From Bacteroidales bacterium (lineage in GTDB: Bacteria > Bacteroidota > Bacteroidia > Bacteroidales > VadinHA17): a stretch of DNA of 64,000 bases. Shown in pieces: positions 42,848-51,823 of this stretch (position 1 is the first letter of the stretch; every line of letters begins with the position of its first letter). Location: contig JARGFQ010000009.1 of the NCBI GenBank assembly GCA_029210565.1, positions 1 to 64,000 of the forward strand, read 5' to 3'. Position numbers and translations under genes: made by a program. The notes below the pieces were generated by a model. The model was given only the letters and a program-made list of their open reading frames with translations. It was not told the origin of the DNA and made no database searches.

Positions 42848-42855
42848 TAGATTTG
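42848..42855 (+). promoter_or_regulatory. Bacteroidota -7 promoter element of lepB (TAGATTTG)
   Basis: TAGATTTG matches TAnnTTTG and ends 18 bases before the lepB ATG at 42874. It lies inside the apparent N-terminal extension, which supports the shorter start. Confidence 0.55.
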
Positions 42856-42873
42856 CAGCGAAAATTAAAAGCG

Positions 42874-44274
42874 ATGAAGGAACTTTTGCATAACAGATAT
42901 TTTAAATTCGGTGTGATAGGCCTGCTCTACCTGCTCTGGGTCATCTGGGTGGGTAACTACTGGCTGCTGCTCGGTTTGCCCATAGTTTTTGACATCTACG
43001 TCAGCAAAAAGGTCAACTGGGCCTTCTGGAAGAAACGCAACGGCAAAAACAGCACTCTGGTTGAATGGCTTGATGCATTGATCTTTGCAGTAATTGCAGT
43101 CACGCTTATCAATATCTTCCTTTTCCAGAACTACCGCATACCAACCCCCTCAATGGAGAAAACTCTCCTTGTGGGTGATCATCTTGCCGTCAGCAAGGTG
43201 GCCTACGGCCCCCGTCTCCCCAATACACCCATCGCCTTTCCCTTTACACAGCATACCCTCCCCCTTACCGGCGGTAAGGGCAAATCGTGGTCAAACCTTG
43301 TGCGTTGGGATTACCAAAGGCTCAAGGGATTCGGGCATGTAAAAAACAATGATATTGTGGTATTTAACTTTCCTGCCGGGGATACTGTCTGTCTTGAGAA
43401 TCAGGCCGTGAGCTACTATGAACTGGTTAGGGAGAAGGCCGAGATGCTCACTGCTGAAGATATCAGGGCAAACGGACCGCTCAGGAAGAAAGAGGAGTAT
43501 AACGCCCTTGCCAGACAGATGATCTGGAATGAGTATACCGTTATTTACCGCCCTGTTGACCGTCGTGACAATTACGTCAAGCGCTGTGTGGGCATTCCCG
43601 GCGACACAATTCTCATCAAGGGCGGTCAGCTCTTTGTAAACGGTGTCCCGGCCATAGATCATGAGACACAGCAGACCTCTTATTATGTTCGCACCAACGG
43701 CACCCGTATCAACCCAAAGGCTTTCGAGCGAATGGGTATATCAAGATCTGACCAGTCAATGATGCTTTCAGGAACGGTCTACCGGCTTCCACTCACTGAA
43801 CAGAATGCGGAACTGATATCGGGCTTTGCAAATGTCACAGGTGTCGAGGCCGACTACAGAAGGGCAGGGGAGTACGCCCCATATATATTCCCGCATGACC
43901 CGCAATACAGATGGAACGAGGATAACTTCGGTCCGCTCTGGATACCGAAAAAGGGAACCACGGTGAAGCTTGACATGGCCAACATCAACCTCTATACATC
44001 CGTAATTGACATCTACGAGGAGAATGATCTGGAGATAAGCGATACAGTCATCTATATCAACGGTTCACCCGCTGATAGCTATACCTTTAAGATGGATTAC
44101 TACTGGATGATGGGCGATAACAGGCATGATTCGGCTGACTCACGCTTCTGGGGATTCGTCCCGGAAGATCATATAGTCGGACGCCCGGTGATAGTATGGC
44201 TCTCCATAGATAAGGAGGCACAGGGATTCAAAAAGATAAGGTTCAAAAGATTTTTCAAAGGAGCCAAGCGATGA
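42874..44274 (+). CDS. lepB: Signal peptidase I
   Basis: LepB removes signal peptides from exported proteins at the outer face of the inner membrane. The 466-residue protein has two to three N-terminal membrane segments, the nucleophile Ser93 in TPSMEKTLL, the general-base Lys236 in YVKRCVGIPGD, and box E GDNRHDSADSRFWGFVP near the end. The Ser-Lys distance of 143 residues is far larger than the roughly 55 in E. coli, because of inserted loops common in Bacteroidota enzymes. The start is fixed by the promoter at 42848-42855. Confidence 0.95.
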   Translation: MKELLHNRYFKFGVIGLLYLLWVIWVGNYWLLLGLPIVFDIYVSKKVNWAFWKKRNGKNSTLVEWLDALIFAVIAVTLINIFLFQNYRIPTPSMEKTLLVGDHLAVSKVAYGPRLPNTPIAFPFTQHTLPLTGGKGKSWSNLVRWDYQRLKGFGHVKNNDIVVFNFPAGDTVCLENQAVSYYELVREKAEMLTAEDIRANGPLRKKEEYNALARQMIWNEYTVIYRPVDRRDNYVKRCVGIPGDTILIKGGQLFVNGVPAIDHETQQTSYYVRTNGTRINPKAFERMGISRSDQSMMLSGTVYRLPLTEQNAELISGFANVTGVEADYRRAGEYAPYIFPHDPQYRWNEDNFGPLWIPKKGTTVKLDMANINLYTSVIDIYEENDLEISDTVIYINGSPADSYTFKMDYYWMMGDNRHDSADSRFWGFVPEDHIVGRPVIVWLSIDKEAQGFKKIRFKRFFKGAKR

Positions 44275-44278
44275 TTTC

Positions 44279-44451
44279 CGATTTGCGATGTATGATTTTC
44301 GATTTAATCACTGATAGCTGATCTGTAATTAATTCGCAGATTGCACATTGCAATTCCCAATTCTCAATTCGCAATTCGCCCATCGCCAATCAATTCGCAA
44401 TTCGCCCATCGCCAATCAACCATCAAATCGACAATCGCCCATCGCAAATCG
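44279..44451. repeat. Intergenic element with 12-bp inverted termini and 26-bp tandem repeat
   Basis: CGATTTGCGATG (44279-44290) and CATCGCAAATCG (44440-44451) are perfect reverse complements. Inside is a 26-base unit (AATTCGCAATTCGCCCATCG plus CCAATC) repeated twice. The rest is AATTCGC/CAATTC low-complexity sequence. Related ends occur at 6710-6777 and 56922-56957. Confidence 0.75.
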
Positions 44452-44456
44452 ACAAT

Positions 44457-44484
44457 AAAAAAGCGGGTCGCCCCGCTTTTTTTT
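44457..44484. terminator. Bidirectional intrinsic terminator of lepB and rplT
   Basis: AAAAAAGCGGG-TCGC-CCCGC followed by eight T residues gives a strong hairpin with U-tracts on both strands between convergent genes. Confidence 0.93.
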
Positions 44485-44830
44485 ATTCTTTCACTTTATC
44501 CACTATCGCCTTGAAGGCTTCCGGATGGTTCATGGCCAGATCGGCCAGCGTCTTGCGGTTTAGGGTTATACCCTTCTTCTCAAGTCCTCCGATGAACTGC
44601 GAATAACTCATTCCGTGCAGGCGTGCCCCGGCGTTGATCCTCTGGATCCACAAAGCGCGGAACTGACCCTTCTTGGCACGGCGGTCACGGTAGGCGTAGC
44701 CCAGACCCTTCTCAAGTACGTTCTTGGCAACAGTGTAAACATTTGAGTTGCTGCCGAAATACCCTTTGGTCTGCTTTAATACCTTCTTTCGCCTTGCCTT
44801 TGATGCTGGTGCATTTGTTGCTCTTGGCAT
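44483..44830 (-). CDS. rplT: 50S ribosomal protein L20
   Basis: This 115-residue, very basic protein has the L20 signatures [36 protein letters not shown] and [15 protein letters not shown]. It binds 23S rRNA early in 50S assembly and is known to control the infC-rpmI-rplT operon in other bacteria. It is last in thrS-infC-rpmI-rplT. The stop codon overlaps the terminator base by base. Confidence 0.98.
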   Translation of the reverse strand: MPRATNAPASKARRKKVLKQTKGYFGSNSNVYTVAKNVLEKGLGYAYRDRRAKKGQFRALWIQRINAGARLHGMSYSQFIGGLEKKGITLNRKTLADLAMNHPEAFKAIVDKVKE

Positions 44831-44931
44831 TTTCTTTACTCTTTTTCGGATGTAAGCGCCTTGTAAGGTCTTTTATGCTTCACATCCCGGTTAATAAATC
44901 AATTGATTATCACACTGTCAGGTGGTTAATA

Positions 44932-45129
44932 CTACTTGAGACCAAGCAGAAGCTTGACATTCTTCTCATCAGCCTTGTCTACCAGTCCGTCGTACGTAAG
45001 ATTCCTCTTCCGCTTGGTTGACTTCTTGGTAAGAATATGGCTCTTGAAAGCATGCTTGCGTTTGATCTTACCTGAACCGGTCAAAGAAAATCTCTTCTTT
45101 GCACCCGGATTTACTTTCATTTTTGGCAT
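44932..45129 (-). CDS. rpmI: 50S ribosomal protein L35
   Basis: The 65-residue basic protein reads [20 protein letters not shown] and ends in the L35 [10 protein letters not shown] tail. [20 protein letters not shown] is the family's central stretch. It lies between infC (23 bases) and rplT (101 bases). Confidence 0.97.
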   Translation of the reverse strand: MPKMKVNPGAKKRFSLTGSGKIKRKHAFKSHILTKKSTKRKRNLTYDGLVDKADEKNVKLLLGLK

Positions 45130-45152
45130 GTTATATATATGTGTATAAAAAT

Positions 45153-45725
45153 TTACTTCTTTTTCTTTGGTGAAAGGATGATAATCATCCTCTTTCCCTC
45201 AAGCCTTGGCGTCTGGTCTACCTTCCCGTACTCCTCCAGGTCATTAACAAAACGTGCCAGCAGCTTCTCTCCCTGCTCCTTGAAGAGTATAGACCGTCCC
45301 TTGAAAAACACATAGGCCCTTACTTTTGCTCCCTCTTCAAGGAAATTGATCGCGTGCTTCAACTTGAAGTTGTAGTCGTGATCGTCAGTGTTGGGTCCGA
45401 AACGTATCTCCTTTACAACAATCTTTGCTGCATTGGCCTTGATCTCTTTCTGTTTCTTTTTCTGGTGATAAAGAAACTTCTGATAATCAACTATCTTACA
45501 GACCGGCGGGTCAGCGTTCGGTGAAATCTCCACAAGATCCAGCTCCATCTGGTCTGCCAACTCAAGGGCTTCCCCTATGCTCATGACCCTTGGTTCAAGG
45601 TTGTCGCCAACAACCCTCACTGTTCTTGCGGTGATCCTGTTGTTGATCCTGTGTTCGGGTTCGGGTCTCCTACCCGGCCTGGGTCTGGGCCTGTTATACG
45701 ATCTGAAATAGGTTGGTCCTGCTAT
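45153..45725 (-). CDS. infC: Translation initiation factor IF-3, apparent AUA start
   Basis: IF-3 monitors start-codon and initiator tRNA pairing on the 30S subunit. Both domains are complete ([59 protein letters not shown]). The reading frame upstream of the GTG at 45620 continues conserved IF-3 sequence to an ATA at 45725, preceded by GGAGG at eight bases. An in-frame TAA lies six codons before it, and no ATG, GTG or TTG occurs in between at the right place. That gives 190 residues. E. coli infC uses AUU for autoregulation, so a noncanonical start here is plausible. Confidence 0.85.
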   Translation of the reverse strand: MAGPTYFRSYNRPRPRPGRRPEPEHRINNRITARTVRVVGDNLEPRVMSIGEALELADQMELDLVEISPNADPPVCKIVDYQKFLYHQKKKQKEIKANAAKIVVKEIRFGPNTDDHDYNFKLKHAINFLEEGAKVRAYVFFKGRSILFKEQGEKLLARFVNDLEEYGKVDQTPRLEGKRMIIILSPKKKK

Positions 45726-45733
45726 GGTCTTGT

Positions 45734-45738
45734 CCTCC
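45734..45738 (-). promoter_or_regulatory. Ribosome binding site that sets the infC start
   Basis: GGAGG on the minus strand lies eight bases before the ATA codon of infC. No conventional start codon is in range of it in any frame that continues into IF-3. Confidence 0.7.
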
Positions 45739-45771
45739 AGTTAAATTACTAATTTACTTAAATTCAATCAC

Positions 45772-47712
45772 TTAGTTGCCTAATTCCTGCCTCATTTCCT
45801 CCTTAACCAGGCAGATGAACTCTTCGGGTTTCATCACACCCCTGTCTCCTTCACCCTGACGTCTGACAGAAACTGTTCCTGCCTCACTCTCTTTTTCACC
45901 TATGACAAGCAGGTACGGAATCTTCTTTAACTCGTTATCCCTTATCTTCTTACCTATCTTTTCGCTCCTGTCGTCAATCAGGGTGCGAATATCGGAATTA
46001 TTAAGGAGATTCAAAACAGTTTTTGCATAATCATTATATTTTTCGCTGATTGGCAGCAGCACAGCCTGGTCCGGGGTGAGCCAGATGGGAAATTTCCCTG
46101 CTGTATTCTCAATCAGTACGGCCACGAATCTCTCCATGGATCCGAATATGGCCCTGTGTATCATAACAGGCTGATGCTTCTGGTTGTCACTGCCGGTGTA
46201 TGTCAGCTCAAACCTCTCCGGAAGGTTGTAATCGACCTGTATGGTTCCCAGCTGCCACTTCCTGCCAATGGCATCCCTCACCATGAAGTCGAGCTTCGGA
46301 CCGTAGAAGGCGGCCTCACCCACAGCTATGGTGGTGACCAGGTTTTTCTCACCCGATGCCTCGATTATAGCTTTCTCGGCCTTCTCCCAGTTTTCGTCCG
46401 AGCCGATATATTTTTCACGGTTGGAGGGATCCCTGAGTGATATCTGAGCGGTGAACTCGCTGAAACCTGCTATCCTGAAGATATACTGCACCAGGTCAAT
46501 GATGCTCTTGAACTCCTCCTTGAGCTGGTCGGGACGGCAGAAGTGGTGCGCATCATCCTGCGTGAAACTGCGGACGCGCGTCAGCCCGTGAAGTTCTCCG
46601 CTCTGCTCATATCTGTAAACCGTGCCAAATTCGGCCATCCTGACGGGCAGGTCACGGTATGAATGCGGTGTGGCATTATAAATCTCACAGTGATGCGGAC
46701 AGTTCATCGGCTTAAGCATGAATACCTCACCCTCCTGAGGAGTAGTGATGGGCCTGAATGAGTCTGCCCCGTACTTTTCAAAGTGCCCCGAGGTCTTGTA
46801 AAGATCCACATTGCCTATATGAGGCGTCGAGACCATCGCATAGCCCCTCTCCTTTAACACACCCGTCATGAAGTCGATCAGCCGCTGCTTCATGTCAGCT
46901 CCCCTGGGCAGCCAGAGAGGCAGTCCCATGCCCACACGCGGCGAGAAGGCGAAAAGCTCCAGCTCCTTACCGATGCGCCGGTGGTCACGCTTGCGCGCCT
47001 CCTCGAGCATAACCATATAATCATCAAGCATTTTCTGCTTCGGAAAGGTTATGCCGTAAATACGGGTCATCATCCTGCGCTTCTCATCGCCCCTCCAGTA
47101 GGCCCCGGCAAGACTGAGAACCCTGATGGCCTTTATCGGTGATGTGTCAGGCAGATGCGGCCCGCGGCACAGATCGGTGAAGTTACCCTGGCTGTATAGT
47201 GTGATGGACCCGTCCTCAAGCTCCGAGATTAGCTCCGTCTTGTAATCGTCGCCCTTCATTGTAAATAAACCCATCGCCTCCTGCTTGCTCACCTCACTGC
47301 GCACAATAGGACTGTTTTTGGCGGCAAGCTCCCTCATCTTCTCCTCTATGAGAGGCAGATCAGCCTCGGTGATTACCTTACCTTCACCCGGATCAACATC
47401 GTAATAAAACCCGTTCTCTATGACCGGACCGATGCCGAACTTGATCCCGGGCCACAGCGCCTCAAGAGCCTCGGCCATCAGGTGAGCCGACGAGTGCCAG
47501 AAGGCATGCCTGGCCTCGGCGTCCTCCCACTTGTGAAACCTGACGGTGGCATCAGCCGTGACAGGACGCGTGAGATCCCATAGCTCACCGTTGACCGTGG
47601 CCGAATATACCTCGGCTGCCAGCCCCCTGCTGATAGACCTGGCGATATCAAGGCCTGTGATACCCTGATCATACTCCCTCACCGAACCGTCGGGAAACGT
47701 TATCCTGATCAT
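45772..47712 (-). CDS. thrS: Threonine--tRNA ligase
   Basis: The 646-residue class II synthetase has a TGS domain ([17 protein letters not shown]), an editing domain ([11 protein letters not shown] and CRGPHLPDT), and a catalytic core with zinc ligands in [10 protein letters not shown] and motif 3 ([18 protein letters not shown]). An anticodon-binding domain ends it. The start at 47712 (MIRI) drops a 15-residue upstream extension that no relative has. It heads the thrS-infC-rpmI-rplT set on the minus strand. Confidence 0.96.
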   Translation of the reverse strand: MIRITFPDGSVREYDQGITGLDIARSISRGLAAEVYSATVNGELWDLTRPVTADATVRFHKWEDAEARHAFWHSSAHLMAEALEALWPGIKFGIGPVIENGFYYDVDPGEGKVITEADLPLIEEKMRELAAKNSPIVRSEVSKQEAMGLFTMKGDDYKTELISELEDGSITLYSQGNFTDLCRGPHLPDTSPIKAIRVLSLAGAYWRGDEKRRMMTRIYGITFPKQKMLDDYMVMLEEARKRDHRRIGKELELFAFSPRVGMGLPLWLPRGADMKQRLIDFMTGVLKERGYAMVSTPHIGNVDLYKTSGHFEKYGADSFRPITTPQEGEVFMLKPMNCPHHCEIYNATPHSYRDLPVRMAEFGTVYRYEQSGELHGLTRVRSFTQDDAHHFCRPDQLKEEFKSIIDLVQYIFRIAGFSEFTAQISLRDPSNREKYIGSDENWEKAEKAIIEASGEKNLVTTIAVGEAAFYGPKLDFMVRDAIGRKWQLGTIQVDYNLPERFELTYTGSDNQKHQPVMIHRAIFGSMERFVAVLIENTAGKFPIWLTPDQAVLLPISEKYNDYAKTVLNLLNNSDIRTLIDDRSEKIGKKIRDNELKKIPYLLVIGEKESEAGTVSVRRQGEGDRGVMKPEEFICLVKEEMRQELGN

Positions 47713-47868
47713 ATTACCTTTTTTAAATAGTGTGCAAAGATAATATTTTTTGCTCATAATCAGAGGCGATGACCTGCTGTGAGGATCTGTGTCAATGGTG
47801 CTGGTTCAGTATAAAAAATTAATGGCACAGATTTTGGATTTAAGAAAACAGTACCAAAAACGGCAGTC

Positions 47869-48555
47869 ATGAAAAGATTATTAATTTCAGCAGCAGCAGT
47901 GGCAATAATGCTCAGCTCATGCGAGGTCAGCCCCGATGCCGGCTTCTTTACGGATAAGATCAGGGCAGAGATAGGAGAAGAGGTAGTCTTCTTCAATAAC
48001 TCTTACAACGCAGTGGAATATGAATGGGATTTTGGTGACGGAACATGGTCAGATGCCTATGAACCAATTCATTCCTATTCTGCCTCAGGAATCTTCACCG
48101 TAATCCTCAGTGCATACTCCAAGACAGGAGAGGTCGACAGATCGTACCTCGACATTGAGGTGCTTTCGCCCACCATGCTCGAGATAGAGGTCCTCGAATG
48201 GTTTGACCAGTATCCCGTTGCAGGGGCTAGTGTGATACTCTACCCTACGGAGGACGACTGGGACAATGAGACCAATGCCATAATCGAGGGCTTCACCAAC
48301 GCTTCCGGCAAGGTAGTCTTCACCAACCTGGGACCCTATGTCTACTATGTTGATGTATGGCATCAGAACCATAACAACTACACGCTCAGAAATGAGGATG
48401 TGGGCTTCATTATGACTGACCAGCTCTATAAGAACGAGCTGAACCAGTTTGTGGCATGGGTCGATTATATCGGCACCAAGAGCAGTGCCGAACGCGACAG
48501 GAAACAGCTGTTGCCCCTGAAGGAGAGGAACCCTGAGACGGCCGTTAAAAAGTAA
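47869..48555 (+). CDS. PKD-domain lipoprotein
   Basis: The 228-residue protein has a lipoprotein signal (lipobox LSSC, Cys18). One PKD domain occupies residues about 28-105 (EIGEEVVFFNNSYNAVEYEW then DFGDGTWSDAYEPIHSYS). A second beta domain (residues about 108-185, VAGASVILYPTEDDW) resembles a carboxypeptidase-regulatory/Cna-B type fold. The end is charged and low in structure. It is probably a surface-exposed or outer-membrane-anchored protein of unknown role. It is divergent from thrS. Confidence 0.82.
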   Translation: MKRLLISAAAVAIMLSSCEVSPDAGFFTDKIRAEIGEEVVFFNNSYNAVEYEWDFGDGTWSDAYEPIHSYSASGIFTVILSAYSKTGEVDRSYLDIEVLSPTMLEIEVLEWFDQYPVAGASVILYPTEDDWDNETNAIIEGFTNASGKVVFTNLGPYVYYVDVWHQNHNNYTLRNEDVGFIMTDQLYKNELNQFVAWVDYIGTKSSAERDRKQLLPLKERNPETAVKK

Positions 48556-48608
48556 GACATCTGAAAAACAAAAAAAAACAGGAAATCAGTCTATTTGATA
48601 AATTTCGC

Positions 48609-48616
48609 TAAGTTTG
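48609..48616 (+). promoter_or_regulatory. Bacteroidota -7 promoter element (TAAGTTTG)
   Basis: TAAGTTTG matches TAnnTTTG and lies 30 bases before the symporter start. Confidence 0.55.
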
Positions 48617-48646
48617 TGAGTTCACAAACCTAATCGAAGAAATCAC

Positions 48647-50377
48647 ATGGACACAACATTTGCGCTTCATGGAATAGACTACCTTATAATGGCGGTCTAT
48701 TTCCTTTTTGTACTGGGTGTCGGATGGGCCCTGAAAAAGTACATGAAGAATGCGACTGCCTTTCTTGAGGCCGGACGCGCTATGCCGGCATGGGTTGCAG
48801 GGTTGGCATTCATTTCAACAAACCTTGGTGCCCTCGAGGTGATGGGCATGACAGGCTCAGGCCTCAAGTACGGGATGCTGACAACCCATTTTTACTGGAT
48901 CGGAGCCATCCCTGCCATGATGTTCCTCGCCCTTTTCATGATGCGATTCTATTACGGATCGAAGGCCAGGTCAGTGCCTGAGTACCTGAAACTTCGCTTC
49001 AACGAGAAAACCCGCGCCCTGAACGCCTTCCTCTTTGCGCTGATGACTGTCCTTGCATCCGGGATATCAATGTATGCCCTGGCTATTCTCCTGGAAAATG
49101 TCCTCGGATGGAACTTCAACGTCTCCCTGTTTGCGTCGGCAGCCATAGTCCTTGCCTATACCTACCTCGGCGGACTCTCATCAGCCATCTATAACGAGGT
49201 GCTGCAGTTCTTCATAATCATCATCGGACTGCTGCCCATGGCTATCCTGGTCATGAGTGATGTGGGCGGATGGGGAGGCATGCAGGAGAGCCTGGCACCT
49301 ATCGTAGAAGGTAAGGGATTTGCTGCCGATACCTGGACTACCACGTGGAAATACACTACAGGTACCGGAATCAACCCGTTGGGGGTACAATGGTACGGGA
49401 TACTGGCAGGACTGGGTTTCGTGCTCTCATTCGGATACTGGTGCACCAACTTCCTGATAGTGCAGCGCGCCATGGCCGCTGAGTCGATGACGGCAGCCCG
49501 TAAGGTACCCCTGATTGGAGCAATACCCAAAATGTTCATTCCTTTCCTTATAATAGTACCCGGCATAGCAGCCTTGGTACTTCTCAATGATCCGTCCAAA
49601 AGCTTTGTCCTGCCTCTGAATGCGGCGGGAGAACCGATATACGACTATACCATCATCATGCTTCTCAAACAGTATCTCCCGGCAGGAGTACTTGGCCTGG
49701 GAGTGACAGCCCTGCTGGCCTCGTTCATGTCAGGCATGGCCGGAAACGTTTCTGCATTCAACACCGTCTGGACCTATGACATCTACCAGAGTTATATCAG
49801 ACCGGCAACAGGAGACCAGGAGGCTGATGAAAAGCATTACCTGAAAGTGGGCCGGATTACAACAATCGTGGGAGTGCTGGTAAGTATTGCAGCAGCATAT
49901 ATTGCCAGTAAATTCGGCAATATAATGGACTTCCTGCAGACGGTCTTCTCAATGATAAATGCTCCGCTATTTGCTGTTATATTCCTGGGAATGTTCTGGA
50001 AACGGTCGACAGGCAATGGCGCCTTCCTCGGCCTCCTGATGGGCTTCGTAGTAGCTCTTCTGCACCACGGTCTTACCCAGCCGGAAGGAGCTTCTACACT
50101 CGTGAAGGGAGGTTGGATAGGTGTTATCCATACCTACCCGGTTGAGATGGCACAGAACTTCTGGACCGCCATCTTCGCCTTCTCTGCAGCAGCACTGCTG
50201 ACAGTGGTGATCTCGATGCTCTCCAGGCGTGACAAAACTGATTCTGACCTGAACGGCCTGGTCTACTCAATGACACCTAAACTTGATGACAGCGGTGTGC
50301 TGTGGTACCAGAGACCCTGGTTCCTGGCTCTGATCGTCGGAATCATTATGGTCTTACTTTCTATATTGTTCTGGTAA
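48647..50377 (+). CDS. Solute:sodium symporter (SSS family)
   Basis: The 576-residue protein has about 14 hydrophobic helices and the SGLT/SSS features: FLEAGRAMPAWVAGLAFISTN in helix 2, KYGMLTTHFYWIGA, the signature GGLSSAIYNEVLQFFIIIIG and the sodium-site region in ALLASFMSGMAGNVSAFNTV. It imports a sugar, amino acid or similar with Na+; the substrate cannot be told from sequence. A 71-residue membrane protein follows 20 bases later in the same transcription unit. Na+ dependence would fit the Rnf complex in this window. Confidence 0.93.
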   Translation: MDTTFALHGIDYLIMAVYFLFVLGVGWALKKYMKNATAFLEAGRAMPAWVAGLAFISTNLGALEVMGMTGSGLKYGMLTTHFYWIGAIPAMMFLALFMMRFYYGSKARSVPEYLKLRFNEKTRALNAFLFALMTVLASGISMYALAILLENVLGWNFNVSLFASAAIVLAYTYLGGLSSAIYNEVLQFFIIIIGLLPMAILVMSDVGGWGGMQESLAPIVEGKGFAADTWTTTWKYTTGTGINPLGVQWYGILAGLGFVLSFGYWCTNFLIVQRAMAAESMTAARKVPLIGAIPKMFIPFLIIVPGIAALVLLNDPSKSFVLPLNAAGEPIYDYTIIMLLKQYLPAGVLGLGVTALLASFMSGMAGNVSAFNTVWTYDIYQSYIRPATGDQEADEKHYLKVGRITTIVGVLVSIAAAYIASKFGNIMDFLQTVFSMINAPLFAVIFLGMFWKRSTGNGAFLGLLMGFVVALLHHGLTQPEGASTLVKGGWIGVIHTYPVEMAQNFWTAIFAFSAAALLTVVISMLSRRDKTDSDLNGLVYSMTPKLDDSGVLWYQRPWFLALIVGIIMVLLSILFW

Positions 50378-50397
50378 CCAAAAAAAACAGAAATATC

Positions 50398-50613
50398 ATG
50401 CTTGACATAAGACTTCCCATCGGATTAATGTTCTCAGTAGTAGGATTGATCATTACTATCTACGGCCTTGCCACAATAGGAGATGTGGAACTGTATGAGA
50501 GATCGCTCAACGTAAATGTGAACCTGATATCAGGATTGGGCACACTGGCCTTCGGCCTGATCATGCTTCTGCTTTCGGAACCGGTCAGAAAAAAACTGCG
50601 AAAGAAAGAGTGA
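50398..50613 (+). CDS. Small two-helix membrane protein beside the symporter
   Basis: The 71-residue product starts MLDIRLPIGLMFSVVGLIIT and has two hydrophobic helices (about residues 8-25 and 43-61) with a basic C-terminal end (RKKLRKKE). The start at 50398 follows the symporter stop by 20 bases; an in-frame upstream extension lies inside the symporter gene. Similar short proteins often follow SSS genes in Bacteroidota. It may be a stabilising subunit, which is inference. Confidence 0.75.
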   Translation: MLDIRLPIGLMFSVVGLIITIYGLATIGDVELYERSLNVNVNLISGLGTLAFGLIMLLLSEPVRKKLRKKE

Positions 50614-50623
50614 ATAACTAACT

Positions 50624-50649
50624 AAAAAAGCTGCGTGAGCAGCTTTTTT
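50624..50649. terminator. Bidirectional intrinsic terminator
   Basis: AAAAAAGCTGC-GTGA-GCAGCTTTTTT is an 11-base perfect stem with a four-base loop, between the convergent small membrane protein gene and lysA. Confidence 0.93.
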
Positions 50650-50659
50650 AATCTGGTTA

Positions 50660-51823
50660 TCAGCTGTCTGCTGTAATCTCACCCGAGAAGACTGACGCCG
50701 GTAGCGACCGCATATTGTAACGCATTGCCATCACCTCGCCGTAGGCTCCGGCTGAGCGTATGGCTACGAGATCGCCGCGCCTCGTTTCCGGCAGCTCTAT
50801 ATACTTGCCGAATGTATCCGTTGTTTCACATATCGGACCTACAACCGAGTACTTCCTTGCAGGTTGTTCCGACGTGAGGTTCTCGATGCGGTGTGATGCA
50901 TGATAGAGAGCCGGTCTCAGCAGGTCGGTCATACCCGCATCGAGTATGACGAATGTCTCCCGTGCACCCGGCTTGACAAACAGTACCCTCGAGATCAGCG
51001 ATCCGCAGGCGGCAGTCAGCGACCGCCCCAGCTCAAATGAGATCGTGCTCTGTATCCTGCTGTCAAGGTGCCTGCTGAATACTTCAAAATAGTCGGCGAA
51101 AGGAGGAAAGCGGTCTGGATCCTCATAGTCTATTCCCAGACCTCCGCCCACATTGATGTCGGCCGGCTCCAGGCCCCTGTCGGTCAGCCACTCCCACAAC
51201 TCATTGATCCTCAAACATAGATTGCGGTAGACATGCAGGTCGGTAATCTGTGACCCTATGTGAAAATGAATGCCCCGATATTCAAGGTTCTTCGACTCTT
51301 CAATAAGGGCAGTTACCTTTTCAAGCTCAGCGATCCTGATGCCGAATTTGTTCTCGTCAGTGCCTGTGGTAATGTGTTTGATAGTATGAGCCTCCACGTT
51401 GGGATTGATGCGCAGTGCGACAGCGGCCTTCTTACCCATGCGTTCGGCAATCGCATCAATTACTTCAATCTCTTCAACAGACTCTGCATTGAAGCAGCCG
51501 ATACCCAGGCGCAGGGCGTTCTCAATCTCACGGTCACTCTTGCCCACCCCCGCAAAGAGAGTATCCCTGGCAGGAAATCCACACTCCACGGCAAGCTCTG
51601 TCTCATTGCCGCTGACACAGTCGGCACCCAGCCCATTCCCGGCAATGATCTTCATTATCAAGGGATTGAAATTTGCCTTTACGGCGTAGTGCAGTTTAAA
51701 TCCCCTGTTGGCGGCCTCCCCCGAGGCTACGGAAAGGGTCTCGCGGAGAAGATCGAGATCATAATAGTAAAAGGGCGTCTCATGCTGCCGTAACCAGTCT
51801 GTGGTCTCTTTTGTGAACATCAT
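50660..51823 (-). CDS. lysA: Diaminopimelate decarboxylase
   Basis: LysA makes L-lysine from meso-diaminopimelate. The 387-residue PLP enzyme of fold type III has the lysine site in LHYAVKANFNP, the glycine loop NVGGGLGIDYEDP, and the active-site segment GPICETTDTFGK near the C terminus. HFHIGSQITD is also conserved. It overlaps the lysC stop by four bases, giving a tight two-gene lysine pathway operon. Confidence 0.95.
   Translation of the reverse strand: MMFTKETTDWLRQHETPFYYYDLDLLRETLSVASGEAANRGFKLHYAVKANFNPLIMKIIAGNGLGADCVSGNETELAVECGFPARDTLFAGVGKSDREIENALRLGIGCFNAESVEEIEVIDAIAERMGKKAAVALRINPNVEAHTIKHITTGTDENKFGIRIAELEKVTALIEESKNLEYRGIHFHIGSQITDLHVYRNLCLRINELWEWLTDRGLEPADINVGGGLGIDYEDPDRFPPFADYFEVFSRHLDSRIQSTISFELGRSLTAACGSLISRVLFVKPGARETFVILDAGMTDLLRPALYHASHRIENLTSEQPARKYSVVGPICETTDTFGKYIELPETRRGDLVAIRSAGAYGEVMAMRYNMRSLPASVFSGEITADS

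Noticed and set aside
45153..45620. infC start at the internal GTG (155 residues)
   Set aside because: It would remove conserved N-terminal IF-3 sequence and has no ribosome binding site.
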